Numbered from the stretch's first letter, positions 50,162 to 62,504 are shown. The stretch is 64,000 bases of DNA from Deroplatys truncata (GCA_030765065.1 CM060990.1:456094321-456158320), one strand, 5' to 3'. Notes: a model not told the origin generated them from the letters alone. Numbers and translations are program-made.

Positions 50162-50725
50162 AACGGAGAAAAAACTGTCAAAATGTCCGAGCAGATAAGT
50201 AGGCTGAATGCGGAAGTGATTACTCTTATGTATATCAAATTTAATTTAAATGGCCACTACATTCACGTGCCGAACTCACCCTTCCAAGTTTCAAGCCTCG
50301 TGCAGGAGATTACTACACTCAACTACGTGAGTGCATTTCCCTTGCATAAGGTTAACACAGGAAACAGACGTCACCGGCAGATGAAATTTCGAAACTCGTT
50401 TTAGACCAAAACTCCCAGCGTTTGCAGTTGATAAAGGAAACCTCTCACTCTCAATTGCAATGGCCCAGCTCCTTCCAACACTCCAACGTAACTCCCACGG
50501 CCTCTTTCGCCCAGCCCAAGCTACCTTCACCCAACGTCTCGGATGACTCTCTACAATCAAGCGAAAGGACGTCACCAGCGTAGAGTAGCGCGTTCAGAAA
50601 ACCTAGACACAGCTTATACAACTGGATAGGCGTGAGAAAATAAAAGTGCCATATCGAGGGAAGTAATGCAGCCCATTCTGGTGTGGCAGTAGTTAAATCG
50701 CAATTAAATATGTTGAATAACTCAT
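50162..50725. other. No gene recognised
   Basis: Flank of the LTR element. Frames of 73-94 codons on opposite strands at 50,183-50,575 have no motif; the GC-richer segment near 50,400-50,600 is unexplained. Confidence 0.4.
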
Positions 50726-51020
50726 GGTGGTAGCATTTGAAAATTCGTTACGAGCCCTCGTACTGTGGGTTCAGGGTTCGATTCCCGGATCTGGGGTGGC
50801 GATTTTAAATCAGCGTATCCACGCCTTCTTCTCCAACTTTCTCATGCGAAGTATCCCCAAGGCCCGATGAGGTTCGGAGTCTACGATAAAAGCTGTAGGT
50901 CCTCTCATTCCACCGAATCCTCATCATCACCCTACCACTGGAGGCAACAGATTTCGACCTCTGGGTGCCTCCACCTCAGAAATATGTCCAGTCATCGCTT
51001 GGTGCAACGAGATATCCCCT
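50726..51020 (+). mobile_element. tRNA-derived SINE
   Basis: A good box B (GGGTTCGATTCCC, 50,774-50,786) follows a box-A-like TGGTGGTAGCATTTG (50,726-50,740). About 230 bp of GC-richer body follows, with CCCCAAGGCCCGATGAGG and GGTGCCTCCACCTC. The composition falls back to AT-rich after about 51,020. It is different from the other SINEs in the window. Target duplications were not found, so the 3' edge is approximate. Confidence 0.65.
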
Positions 51021-51794
51021 GAAAATCATAGGTCATTTGGGAAGCGATATAAACGAGACATTTGAAAATTTGAATAGCCACACACAGGACAAAGTTTTCT
51101 TGTGTAATAATGAAAGCTAATCGATACTTGACTACAGTTTCTTTATATTGGCTTCTTAAGTTCAAAATGCAATTTTAAGATGCATTTAATACAGCGGATG
51201 GTATACGGAACATTTTGCATTAACATAACAAAGCGATTAACTATAAATAAACACGTGAATATCTTAAAAGCTGTTTGACGAACTACATTAAAATTTTGTG
51301 GGCCGCAATGGCTGTGTCTTGTACATTAATATCGATTATTATTGAAATTATTATTATTATTATTATTATTACACACAAATGTGAAAAAACATTAAACTTT
51401 CTACTTCACAGATGCCTATGCTATAAACACGATATTAACTTCAAAAAGTAACATCAGTCTTCAGTAGGAAGACCGCCTAAGGCTGTTAACGATTATGTAT
51501 TGCAGTAACCCGCGTTTGAGATGGAAAGGTTAGTGCCTTATTTTCGAACTGCTATAATGATGACTTTTCATATACTTTATCATTATATCAGTTTTGTGCA
51601 AGTATTTTATAGTATTAGAAACTACGGCCTTTAAGCATAAAATGAAACCCCTGCCATGTTATTTATACGCACGCATATGGCTGTTTTTAAATAGCGTAGC
51701 AGTTTTCTTTTCACACCCGCAATTCATAGATATTGCATGTGATAAATGAAATACACTAGTAATGACTTCGTATTCCTTAGTGCTGCACGCTTCC
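51021..51794. other. No gene recognised; (TTA)n run
   Basis: AT-rich, with a (TTA)n microsatellite at 51,346-51,371. Nothing else is recognised. Confidence 0.5.
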
Positions 51795-52870
51795 TGACAT
51801 TCAGCTTCAACAGAAAGAGCATTTCAGCGCCTGAAAGACTTCTTAAGCGATTCGATGTTGCTGAAAAGTCCACGTATAGATTTCCATACCATATTAATAC
51901 AGACTCATCTTGGGTCCACCCCTTTGCTCAAAGGTATGAAGATGACTAAATACATATAATCGCCACAGTCTCCAGATCCTTAACGAGAAGAGAGGTTGCT
52001 TGTATCACTAAGGAAGAGATCTGCGCCATCTGTATTTACTCTCCAGAAATTCAAGCATTACATGTACAACTCGCCAGTTATTTTGCTTGCAGACCACCTT
52101 TGCCTGTCTTTCATAAAGAGTTGCGGAATGACCAGTAACATTATTTCCAGATATATTCACGAAATTAAGTCGTATTAGATTGAAATAAGACATATATCAG
52201 ACCATATGAATACTTTAGTGAAATGCTTTACAGATTAAAGCTTAGTGAAAATCTACTTGAGACCCGGGGGCACACACAGAGAGGTCAGTGTCCTGATATT
52301 ACGGGAGTTTAGACATTCTTTTAGCGAACAAGATTGAGATGCTGCACGAACACCCAACGTTAGGATGCTACATTAGCGGGAATTTTGGAGAAATGCCGGA
52401 AAATTTGGAACATTAAATGGCATACTGTACAAGCTACAAGGAAGCGAACGGCCAATTTGTCGGGCCTATGCTCCAGAATCGTTAGAGCTCGTTATTGGAA
52501 CATTTCATCAATCTCTTATGCACGCTGGTGTAGAATAACTTGTTTGGTAATAGACGAACATGTGTATATCCCCGGTCGCAAAGTGCTAAAGTTCATTTTT
52601 GCCTACGCAACATGCCAGAAAACCAAACAGTTGAACTTCTGGTTTGACACACCTCCACAAGCAGTACTAAGAAAAGAACAGTTGCAATTAGTGGGCATTG
52701 ACGCTCGTGAACTGCTACGCACTACTAGAGCGGGATTAAGGTACATGTTTGTATTGTTAGACGTCATGTCACATTCTACAAACCTGGTAACCTTTGTTGC
52801 GACACCAGTTCTAGTGAATGTATGTAGAGGACGGCCTTATGAACTGAATGGGGCAATTTGATATCGATTG
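51795..52870 (+). pseudogene. Ty3/Gypsy pol fossil (RNase H and integrase traces)
   Basis: Near 51,795-51,910 there are traces of the junction between reverse transcriptase and RNase H of a Gypsy-type pol. From about 52,390 to 52,800 there are traces of integrase: a zinc-binding-like region (CQKTKQ) and the start of the catalytic core (RAGLRYMFVLLDV). The segments lie in the order expected for one element on the plus strand. The copy is broken in several places and lacks recognisable LTRs, gag and most of reverse transcriptase. It is not part of the gag-only element at 44,431-50,157, which ends 1.6 kb upstream. It is an old fossil. Confidence 0.65.
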
Positions 52871-55175
52871 TCCAAGTGTTTTCCGCAAGAGCGAAAACAT
52901 GTTTAAGGGGAATGAAGACCTACTCTGTAGAGCTAAAGGGGTTCTTTTAGGATTTCTGTGCACATGTGACCCCTTGCGGAGCGAGTCAACATTCATTGGA
53001 GACCGTATATCTGTACCTTCTGTTACGCTCTTTGCACTTCCTTTTTTAAATGCAGTGTCTACGTTTCTTAAGGTATAGATTAACTAAATTTCAGTGAAGT
53101 AGTATTCTTGGTGTTGAAGTGCTTCCGTTGTGAATTACAAACTTTAACGTTCTTATAAATATCCCGTTAATTGTTATCTAATTTACTTCACTTAATTTAT
53201 ATCTTGGTATTGAGAAAGATATACAACTAACTTCTTTTTACTTATGACGACTAATTATAAACATATGCTGAAATTTGTTTTTCTTACCGCTTTGCTTATT
53301 TTGCTGCTTCATATTCCAAAAGTCCACCGCCTGATACTAATTTCCGCCTTAATTTTCTTTCAGCATTTACCCCCAAATATCAGAATTGTTCTTCATCCTA
53401 TAAAATATACATTTTTGTGCAAACGTATGAATTTTACAACAGGTTTCTACATTTGCTACACTATCTCAACAGCATGGGATTCAATTGAGCAGACAATGGG
53501 CGCCTTTCTTTTTGTATATTTGAACTATAAAGCCTTTTCTTTCCGTTTAAGGTGGAAGCTCTGTGGTGTACTTTCGTGCGTGAGTGCAAGGTATAAACGG
53601 CTTACTCCTGATAGGAATGACGTATTTTGTGTTTTGTTAAGCAGGGGTTGTTTGGAACTATTTTTAACAGCCTTATTGTGAGAGAGATATTTGTGGACAA
53701 TGCCTCATAGGTTTTTCCATTGGTAGCTCAGGTATTACTTAGCAAGATTTGCGGAAGCTTTATTGTTTCCAAATGATAATAAAAGCTTACCTGAGGAAAT
53801 GCAATTTCCATATACTTTAGCTATAAAAAGTGTTCAATGTTCCAAAATTATTAATCGGAAACTGTCTACTTATTAACAGGTAATCACTTGGATGTATGTA
53901 AAAGGAAGGTAATTTGATGGATAAGAGATTATCCAGTAGAGGCCTGCAAGTGGGCAAGTGTAATAGATAAGTATCCTCTTTATTCAGCAACAGTAAATAT
54001 CGCTCGGTGGATTTGCGATGTTCCCTATGAATGACGAAGAAAACAGTCAACTAACGCTCGGCAATTTCGACTATTCTTGCTATATGTGGTGTTCCATAGG
54101 TGCTCTGTTGCTGCTGGTGTGTATCTGAAGCTGGTGAAAGAACACTCTGTTTTATTAATTAAACATGAATGTTGAAGAAGATACATTAGCACCTACCTCA
54201 AGCAGAAGTATAGAAATCGAACCTGCATGTGTTGAAGGATTGCAGTACACATTATTAAACTAGTAGACAGAAATACCATTAAAGCATGAGATTCTGTTGC
54301 TGTCAACAGAAAAGAAAGTGAGTTATTAAACATACCTGGACCAAATTTGGAAAAGGGAAAAGAACGCCTTTATATACACAAAATTTGTTCAGTGGTTCTC
54401 ATATAAAACTTTGAATAGTTTTAAAATGGCCGCTGCGCACTAGTTTTTGCAACATACAAATAGCCCAGGCTAGTTCTCCCACGAGTAAATCTCACGTAAC
54501 TAACGAAATTAAATAGAGTTTTTGGGGTAAGTGCGTTTAAATATATGCTGCGGCCATACTGCAATTTTATATGTTTAACAGCCCATATTTGTCTTCCTTA
54601 ATTCAGATAATTGTTTGTTTGGAACGGAATATGGACACACCGCTAAGTGACCCTACGTACATTTAGATCCGAGTTGTAGTAGTGTGGGAAGAAATAATTC
54701 CAGAAATATTATAGCTGACATAAGGAGATCTGCAACCTCTGATTTGTGGACAGAAAGTAACCACACGCTTTTTCAAAAACATGTGGAAGGAAAGTTAAAA
54801 AATCTCCTCCTCATACGCCAGGAGATTTATGTCGGCAATCTCATTGCTGGAAACGCGAATGCAAATTTTAATCACGTAAGCTAACGTGGAGTTAACGCAG
54901 CACTTCAGAAAACACTGACTTTGCTTCATGTGTGCAGAATTTTACTAGGAAAAAATGCTTGAATATTTCTAACCGCGTACCACATGCAGGTAAACGTCCC
55001 TGCATTATTATACATGAGAGCATCACATATGGATGTTACAGTAATCTGACTAAATTAGATTAACCATGTCACTTTTATTAGTGGTGATATCTGCCAATTT
55101 TATTAATTACGGAGCCAATTGCTACAAAAAGTGCTACGTTTAGTGTGTCTTCTATGCTAAATGATGGTGCAGAAG
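52871..55175. other. No gene recognised
   Basis: AT-rich. The longest frame is 145 codons on the plus strand at 53,244-53,681; it is hydrophobic at the start but matches no family and has weak coding character. Confidence 0.4.
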
Positions 55176-55206
<31 letters not shown>

Positions 55207-55217
55207 TTATTATTATA
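55176..55217. repeat. (TTA)n microsatellite
   Basis: A tandem run of TTA units, slightly interrupted at the 3' side. Confidence 0.9.
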
Positions 55218-55315
55218 GCTACAGAAATAACATTTCGTAAGAGTGCATTTACATAGACATAATATAATACATCTGAAAAGCACTGGTGACTGGGAAAATT
55301 ATAAAGTGATACATA

Positions 55316-56444
55316 CGAGGTGTGATCAACAAGTAAGGGGAAGTTTTTGTTTTTTAAAGAATTTTTATTTAATTATCAACATCAACCTTGTCCCCTTCAA
55401 AGTAATCCCCTTCAGATATAATACACTTGTGCCAGCGCCTTTTCCAATCTAGGAAGCACTTCTGGAACTCACTTTTCGTTATGGTGTTCAGCTCCTTCAG
55501 CGATTCTGTTTTTATCTCATCAATGTTGGCATAACGTCGTCCTTTCATGGTTCTCTTCAGCCTCGGGAATAGAAAGAAGTCGCAGGGGGCCATGCCCGGC
55601 GAATACGGTGACTGAGGCTGCATGACGGTTTTGTTTTTTGCCAAAAAGTTATGAACAAGCATTGAGGTGTGAGCGGGTGCATTATCATGGTCCAATTTCC
55701 ACGAGTGGTTTTGCCAAAATTCTGGTCCTTTTCTTCAGATTGCTTCACGCAAACGGCGCATAACTTCCAGGTAGTATTCCTTATTGACCGTACCACCATA
55801 AGGCAGGAACTCCTGATGCACTGCCACATTGTAATCGAAGAAAACAATGAGAAAACCTTCACATATGATCGAACTTGTCGATTTTTTTTCGGTCTTGGCT
55901 CTTCAGGCAGTTTCCATTGGGACGAATGGGCCTTAGTTTCGACATCATGTTGCGTCATCTGTTATAACCTTCTTTAAAAGTTCTGTATCGTTTCCGACAT
56001 CATTGAGCAATTACTGAGCGATGCCTTTCTTCCACATTGTCGTCAGTAATTGATGTGCTAGGACGTCCAGGGCGGTCATCGTCTTCAACGTCTTCTCGAC
56101 CCTGTTTGAAACGTTTATATCATTCGTAAACTCTTGTCTTACATATTGTAGATTTCCATAAGCCACAGTCAACATTTCGAATGCCGCACTTTATTCCATT
56201 TTTCAAGGAAAATTTAATGCTAATTCTTTGATCCATCTTTTTCGAAAGTAAAAATTTACCGAGCACTCTAAAATACGCATTACTTTTTCGAGTGTCAACA
56301 ATAAACTAAATATTCGAAACAGCTGAAAATGTAAACATACATCAGAAACATATGTACCAACAAGATAAAACAAAAGTTTTGAACATCGGATGTATAAAGC
56401 TCGCGAAATTTATAAAATTCCGTTATTTTTTTTATCACACCTCG
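55316..56444 (-). mobile_element. mariner-family DNA transposon, full-length but decayed
   Basis: Both ends read CGAGGTGTGAT inward (55,316 on the plus strand, 56,444 on the minus strand), and each is flanked by TA (55,314-55,315 and 56,445-56,446), the target duplicated by mariner. The length is 1,129 bp, a little short of the usual 1.3 kb. The minus strand encodes a broken mariner transposase. The terminal repeats match well only for the outer dozen bases. Confidence 0.9.
55369..56236 (-). pseudogene. mariner transposase pseudogene (DD34D)
   Basis: The likely start is the ATG whose complement is 56,234-56,236 (MDQRISIKF). It is followed by the helix-turn-helix with VYEWYKRFKQGREDVEDDD and the GRPSTS linker. 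After frame changes the pieces WKLPEEPRPKKNRQVRS and FGKTTRGNW are seen. Then a 108-residue open stretch (55,695 down to 55,369) carries HDNAPAHTS and APCDFFLFPRLK, whose Asp residues are 34 residues apart, the DD34D spacing of mariner; the PYSPGMAP segment between them is close to consensus. The span equals about 289 codons against roughly 345 for the family, so internal sequence has been lost. Frameshifts make it inactive. Confidence 0.9.
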
Positions 56445-56446
56445 TA

Positions 56447-57041
56447 TAATTTGCATGTACAGAAACGACAAGAAGACATCAACACGTCCTCCCTGGACAA
56501 ACCGCATTTGTTACCGTTTCTAGGGTACTTCATAATGTCATGACTTCATTTTATTGGTCGGTGGTGTTACCTTGTAGATGCTATCACGCCTTGTGCTGTA
56601 TATCGCATCAATAAGCATAGCTATGCTAGTTCTGTTAACTCATTGACAAATTACGAATAGGTATATATGAGGATTGGCGACCTCCCTCAACTAGAAAAGA
56701 GGAGAGGTAACATGTGTCTCATTTTAATATGATGGAGACCGATTTTGTCGATCTTTCACGAGATTAATTGCGAATATCAGTAAATGTATGTTTAAAAATG
56801 CTCTTGAATATTAGTCAATTCTCGAGATGGTAGCATTTTAGTCCTCAAACATCAGTTATAGGTCCTCATATAAATTAGCGTTTCCCAGCTGTTTACATGT
56901 TCTTAAGCAGGCAAGCTATAGCCCCCTTCCTCCTTCAACGCACTAAGGGTGAAGAAGGCGCCGGCGGATATCTTAAGTCACGCCCCATTAACACCCTTAC
57001 AGAATGAGAAATCGGATGTAGATTACTTATTGTGGGATGTA
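56447..57041. other. No gene recognised
   Basis: AT-rich flank. A GC-richer patch at 56,920-56,990 is unexplained. Confidence 0.4.
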
Positions 57042-57043
57042 TA

Positions 57044-57467
57044 CAGTGGGTGCAAAAAAAAACAAAAAACATGCCGATATTAGGAACCGCGGTTTAAGTT
57101 GGCAATCAATAATTAACACGCCTCTGCCGCGCCTTCCAATTCTCATTCGGTTACAGAGGTTAATGCTTGAATGCCGAACCAATATTAGCCAAACTCATTC
57201 AGGGGCTAGTATGGACAGCCTTTGGGAGGTATGTTGTTTCAAACATTCAGGTGACATATTTCGATTCTCCACCTCTTTCATCACCCGGCTAGGCCTCAGC
57301 TTTCTTCGTAGGATAATGCTAGCGTATCGGACTACAGCTAAAACAAATTAGAGGATAGCTCACCTAAGGCAGGCGTGGAAAACAAATGATAAGATTCTGC
57401 CAACATTCAAGATTGGAAAACACTAAAAGTAACCAAAAGCATTGGTATTATTTTTTGCATTCGACTG
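57044..57467. mobile_element. Tc1/mariner-like MITE candidate
   Basis: The left end reads CAGTGGGTGCAAAAAA (from 57,044) and the right end, on the minus strand, reads CAGTCGAATGCAAAAAA (to 57,467). Both are directly flanked by TA (57,042-57,043 and 57,468-57,469). The CAGT start, TA target and 424-bp length fit a non-autonomous Tc1-like element. The interior has a 104-codon frame without transposase motifs. The inverted repeat has two or three mismatches, so chance is not excluded. Confidence 0.5.
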
Positions 57468-57469
57468 TA

Positions 57470-57964
57470 CACGACGACTCAGCCTCGTAACCTAAGTCTC
57501 TGTTAAAAAACTATCCGATTCAGCAGACATCGATCATATTCTTGTATTGGCTCATCAAGCTTCTGCAGCTTCTCACATTTGCGCCTTCGAATTATGTAAA
57601 TAAAGCCTAATTTTCGGAAAAGCGCTTATATAGTTAGATCCAACTTAGAGACAGCAACCTATAGGTTATCATAAAACTGTGTTTTTTTATTGTGTAACTT
57701 CGTAACATGCGCGTAAAGGTACACTTTCTTATAAATATATTTATATTTGAAGGCGTTGTACCACTTTAGATTACAAAGGAAACAAAGAGACAAAGAAATT
57801 GTTCACCACGGGATATGGAACTCCGGTTTCCAGTATGACAAGCGGATATGTTAATCAATGCAGTGTAGCACAGTAGGTACTATTAAGTACTATATATGCT
57901 ATTCATGATATAGACCACTTTTGCCACGAATGCCATGCAATGTACTTACATTACCAGTCACTCA
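57470..57964. other. No gene recognised
   Basis: AT-rich sequence without motifs. Confidence 0.4.
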
Positions 57965-58135
57965 GTGTTGCTCTCGTGGTTAAAGCAGAACACGAGCATT
58001 CGGAGTGACCGGGGAGCGATCCCCCTAGAGATGTCGGGCGAGCGGAAAGAAAACACGAGTGCGAGCGGTCATACATCCGAGAGACATCGGAAAAGTCGAG
58101 GGCCGAAACCGGTTTAAGTCGTTCGTTTGCAGACC
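57965..58135 (+). mobile_element. tRNA-derived SINE candidate
   Basis: CTCTCGTGGTTAAAGC (57,971-57,986) sits at the D-arm/box A position. CGGGGAGCGATCCCC (58,010-58,024) can fold as a T arm with a seven-base loop and serves as box B. A GC-rich body with GATGTCGGGCGAGCGG and ACATCCGAGAGACATCGG follows to about 58,135. The GC rise against the flanks supports a discrete insertion. No second copy or target duplication is seen here. Confidence 0.55.
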
Positions 58136-60599
58136 TCTAGTATCTGCCTGTATAAAGCTTCGACAGGTCAAAACAGTAATAGCTAATGCAAATTCTCCTT
58201 TCCTTGTGAGACACTCTCCGGGGAACATTAAAGTGTACTGGTCTTTTCCCTCTTATTGCTTTATTAGAACACCCTAGAAGGTTAAGAGTTATATCTGTTT
58301 TCTACAGACGTTGGTTACGCAAAGCATGCTTCCATGAATAATGGTTACATACTCCTTAAGCTTTATCATCATTATCACTCATCAGGAATCCTTTACTTAT
58401 TAGGCATTATTTGAATTTTACATAGAAGTTTAATACTTTTTTATTGATACTGACAGCAATTTAATGCACATTTAATATTTATTCTAAATGTTGTTGTACA
58501 TATGCAAATAAATTTCATTGTTTGAAGGCACTGGTACTTATAAAACCCTAGAGACAAATGTATACACAGGCAAATCAGCACAATTGTAAGAAATTGTTAC
58601 TGTTGTACACAGGAAGCAAAATAAAATGAAAATTCAGAATAATAAAAAATAATAAGAGGCCCCCAAAACCACAAAACCGCATATCATCAGTGGCAGTTAA
58701 AATTCCCTTAATTTATGTTATCGTTTTCTTTTAGACATGGTTTTAATTCGAGTATTACATTTTGAATTTTAGAAAGTTCTATATTATATTCTTTATTACA
58801 TTCATCTGAGTTACACCTTAAGCTTTTTTGCATTTAAAACCTTAAATTTTATACAAGATTAAATACTTTCCTCCTTCTTAATTTTAAATACAATTGGAAG
58901 GTTTAATACAGATTTGTCATTTATGTTTTTTCATGAACACAAAATATATTTACGCACAAGTTATCTGAAATTGCATTACGGAGAGTGTTTTGAAAGAAGC
59001 CCTAAAAAATTGTTTTAAAAGTTTATAATTCAAATTACACGCAAACGTTAAATAAATAAGCATTTATATGTTTATCTTCTAATGTCCCTGAGTAATTGAT
59101 ATTATAGCACATTCAAAATGATAAGACACATGCAGTAATATAAATTACGATAAATCAATGGGTTTAAAATTTCGTATTTCATTTTAAAGACTTAGAATAT
59201 CATTGAAAGAATTATAAATTCAGTAGAGAATTATGCCTATATTACAGCAGCAGAGTGAATAACACAATGCTGTTGTTCAACGAATGTGTATACAAATGGA
59301 TCGAAAAAGGCGTCATATAAACAAATCACATCAACAAACCTTAAAAATCTTTTCAAAATAACGTAACTACAAGGAATAATGTTTTAAATTGAGGCATTCA
59401 TGTTTTCTGAGATACTGCATCTAATAAAATCAGTAAACATATTTTAACATGGCGCTACTCCAGTATAATTGTCTAGGGGCATAAAAATTAGTGATCGTAC
59501 GAAATACATTTTAAATAAAACAGTGGTAAAGAGAATCTTCTAATACGGATCAAAAATGCAGAGTGTACCTACTACCATGCAACAATGTTTATTTATTACA
59601 GCTAGGCATTTTGCTACAGCCATTCACAGTAATCGACTAGGTGTGTATGCATCGTATAAGTACGTTAAGATTACAAGAAATAATGATACCAAAACTAATT
59701 TCTACTGTTTCCCAGCAAATAAGCAAAAAATTATCTACAGGCTCTAAAGAAATACTGCGTCATATGACTTTTTAAACACGCATTTTAAACTTTTTCCTAG
59801 ACAAACATTTTTTTTTAAATTTTCAGAAAAGTTTCATACTTATAGCAATGTATTAAAATCTTTTAAGGCTATTAATCGGCAAAACACATACACAGTGAGA
59901 CTGACAAAATAAACAGTAAAATATTCTCCACCTGGTGTTTCTAAATTGAATATATTAAGGAAATTTTGCATTTCTGTTGAACACAAGAAAACTTAACCGC
60001 AGGTAGGTATGCTTCATTAAAATACTTCATATGTACAGCCCAGTATGCCAGAGTGGTATAATTTTGTTCCGAGAACAAGTCGTTCTCAAAGATTCTATTA
60101 TCTGCATCTGAATCTTCACTGAATGCCAAAAGGTTGACCGTGAAGTTTTGGAAGACATTTAAATACGTTATGAAAACAGCTGGTGATGTCAAGTTAAATT
60201 CTTTTATGATGAAGTATGGTTTCAATGTCTAACTTTATTTCTATTACTTTTTTGAATTTCACTTAATTAAAAAGTAATTCAATCGTTTTTATTTTCTATA
60301 CCGCTTTTCGATGACAGATAAAGGAATTGTTATTATTTGAACCAAAATTCAACAGTGACAATCTTGCAAACATTTTCGTTATTTTATATTTTCTGATAAG
60401 ACGGCTGTAATAACTTGGATAAAGTATCACATGCTTTAGATAGTGGCACAATCAAATTCATATGTTTGTTTACCTAACCTGAATGTCTGTGACGTCCTCC
60501 TCATTCTAAATGATGTTTATATAATCGGAAAGCGCCGAGAGATCCAAATTTACTACAAAGCAATATGTACATTGCATTAAGACAAAGCAAATATGTAAA
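58136..60599. other. AT-rich stretch without recognisable gene
   Basis: Very AT-rich, with few long frames. A 94-codon minus-strand frame at 59,941-60,225 with an acidic segment (EDSDADNRIFENDLF) is the only one with protein-like composition, and I know no relative of it. Confidence 0.4.
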
Positions 60600-61452
60600 T
60601 AGTTTTCTGAACAGGCACTTCCACGCCTGTTTCAGGTAGCGGGTACGGGAAGGGTGGGATATGTGTGGTGGCAAGGAAAATGCGCAAGGGTTTAGAAGAA
60701 ATTGGAATGGGATGCACTTGGTTACGTAGGAGGAACATGGGGTGTTGTGGGTGGAAGACAATTCAGAGACGACCGCGTGTTATTGATAGACAAAATTTTG
60801 AAGTCACAGTGTGCAATTAAAAGTATCGTGGGGTTGGAGGAGAGAGGCCTACTTAGAAGAATGTAAACGAGAAAAAAGAAGCGGTTTAACGTGGCTGAGA
60901 CTCATCGCTAGCAAAGGTAACAAGTTAACTGACGACACAGGGGTGAAAACATGCCCACTCTGTGGTGAAGAAGCATGGGGTCATATTCTGACAGAGTGCA
61001 GAGAATGATCAAGAAAGGAATATTTACCACTACAGTTTCAGTATTGCAGAACGGGAATGAAGACTTTCTTGGACGTGATGACGAACGCTGCGTGTCACAA
61101 ACTGGGGGCATTTCTAGTAAGATTCGGCAAAGGAGGTGAATTGACCTTCGTACGAGCGAGGGTCACAGCACTGTACAAATATTTTATGTTAAGTTTGCAA
61201 TTTTATTTCATTCTAATTCATTCACACTCTTATTCTTTTTCCCCTTATGTGCAGTATTCAATGATTCTTTGTTAGTAACTAGGCTGTCTTGTGTTTTCTG
61301 TGATATAAGTTCGCAGTACCCAAGTGTGGATATTTAGTATTGTATTCCTGCTGTAAGATTTTAGGATCATAACGCCCATGTGAATGTTGTGTTTACAAGA
61401 GTATGGTATGAACGTGTTTGACAATAAAAGTCCTGCTGCTGCTGCTGCTGCA
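60600..61452 (+). mobile_element. LINE 3' end: zinc knuckle coding region and (CTG)n tail
   Basis: The conserved part is CPLCGEEAWGHILTEC (about 60,950-61,000), the CCHC-type knuckle near the end of LINE proteins. The frame meets a TGA at 61,006-61,008 and then continues in the same frame for about 60 codons (FLDVMTNAACHKLGAFLVRF), so the stop may be a CGA-to-TGA change. Upstream, in another frame, EEIGMGC and RRPRVIDRQNFEVTVCN (about 60,690-60,815) look like the region preceding the knuckle. The 3' end is AATAAA (61,423-61,428) followed by CTG repeats (61,433-61,450), a tandem-repeat tail instead of poly(A). The layout resembles the fragment at 7,690-8,041. Reverse transcriptase proper is missing, so it is 5' truncated. 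Confidence 0.7.
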
Positions 61453-62504
61453 CCACATCACCCCGCCACCCTACATCATTACAGAGCAAAGAAGAAGTTG
61501 TCTTTACAAAGTTTTAATTAATTATGTCAAACCGTTTTTAAATTATGTTGTCATTTGTAATTTATCACTTTAGAAACAATATCAATACTACTCATTTTAA
61601 CAAACGCTGTTTGTTATCTGTATCCTAATATTGTTTGTGAACTTAGAAAACCAGTATAAAAGAGTGTTTGGCAGGCATTGATTTCATTTTAATTAATGCT
61701 TAGAAAATAACTGTTTTCTATATGTATTACTGAATGTGTCAATGTTACCAACTTGAGTTATGCAAAATAATCAGTTTCAAATGAAAAGCTGAAACCTTTA
61801 ATTTAACTGTGTAACAATTTTTAAAGATTTATATGAAAATTACAATCACTGCAAACAACTGTGGTGCAGAAAGTATTTTGAACAGTGAAGATTCTTAAAT
61901 AAAATAACTGAGAAAATGGATTTGAAGCTTAGCGTTGTACTTAAATTGCATGAAGCTATTTATATGACCGTATTCATCTTTGAAACTGATATTAAGTAAA
62001 CACCAATGAACCACGAAAGTACATGCTACATTTAATTAGGCATAAGCATAATAAAAGTACAAAAAAAGAGAAATCTAAAGTTTTTACATTTTAGGCCAAA
62101 TTTCACAGATGCATTGTGTTAAAATAACTATCTTTCTGCATTAGTCATTTGCGATATTTCTGGTTGTTGGTTTGAATCGACACACTTTGTTTCTCTTAAG
62201 CCCATTATTTTTTTAACTCTAGTTTTCTCTCAGCCTGCTTTATATGGCTAGTTACTTAGCACAATATGTTGAAATCTGGGGAATATTTATCATGATAATT
62301 AGAAAGTTTAAAAACAAACTTACTTTGAACAGTTTGAATACAGCTATAAAATAAATAACTACTGAGAAGGTTGCGTGATTGCTGCATATCAGATTTTTGT
62401 TGATGTTGGTTGAATCACTGCCCCTATTTTAGAGACATCTTGTATTAATTATTCTCCGTCATACCCTGCTCAAAATACTGGAAGAAATAAATTATATTCC
62501 ATTG
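61453..62504. other. No gene recognised
   Basis: AT-rich sequence without motifs, running to the target duplication of the next element. Confidence 0.45.

Noticed and set aside
53244-53681. 145-codon plus-strand frame
   Set aside because: No motif or family; a hydrophobic AT-driven start and a mixed remainder look like a chance frame.
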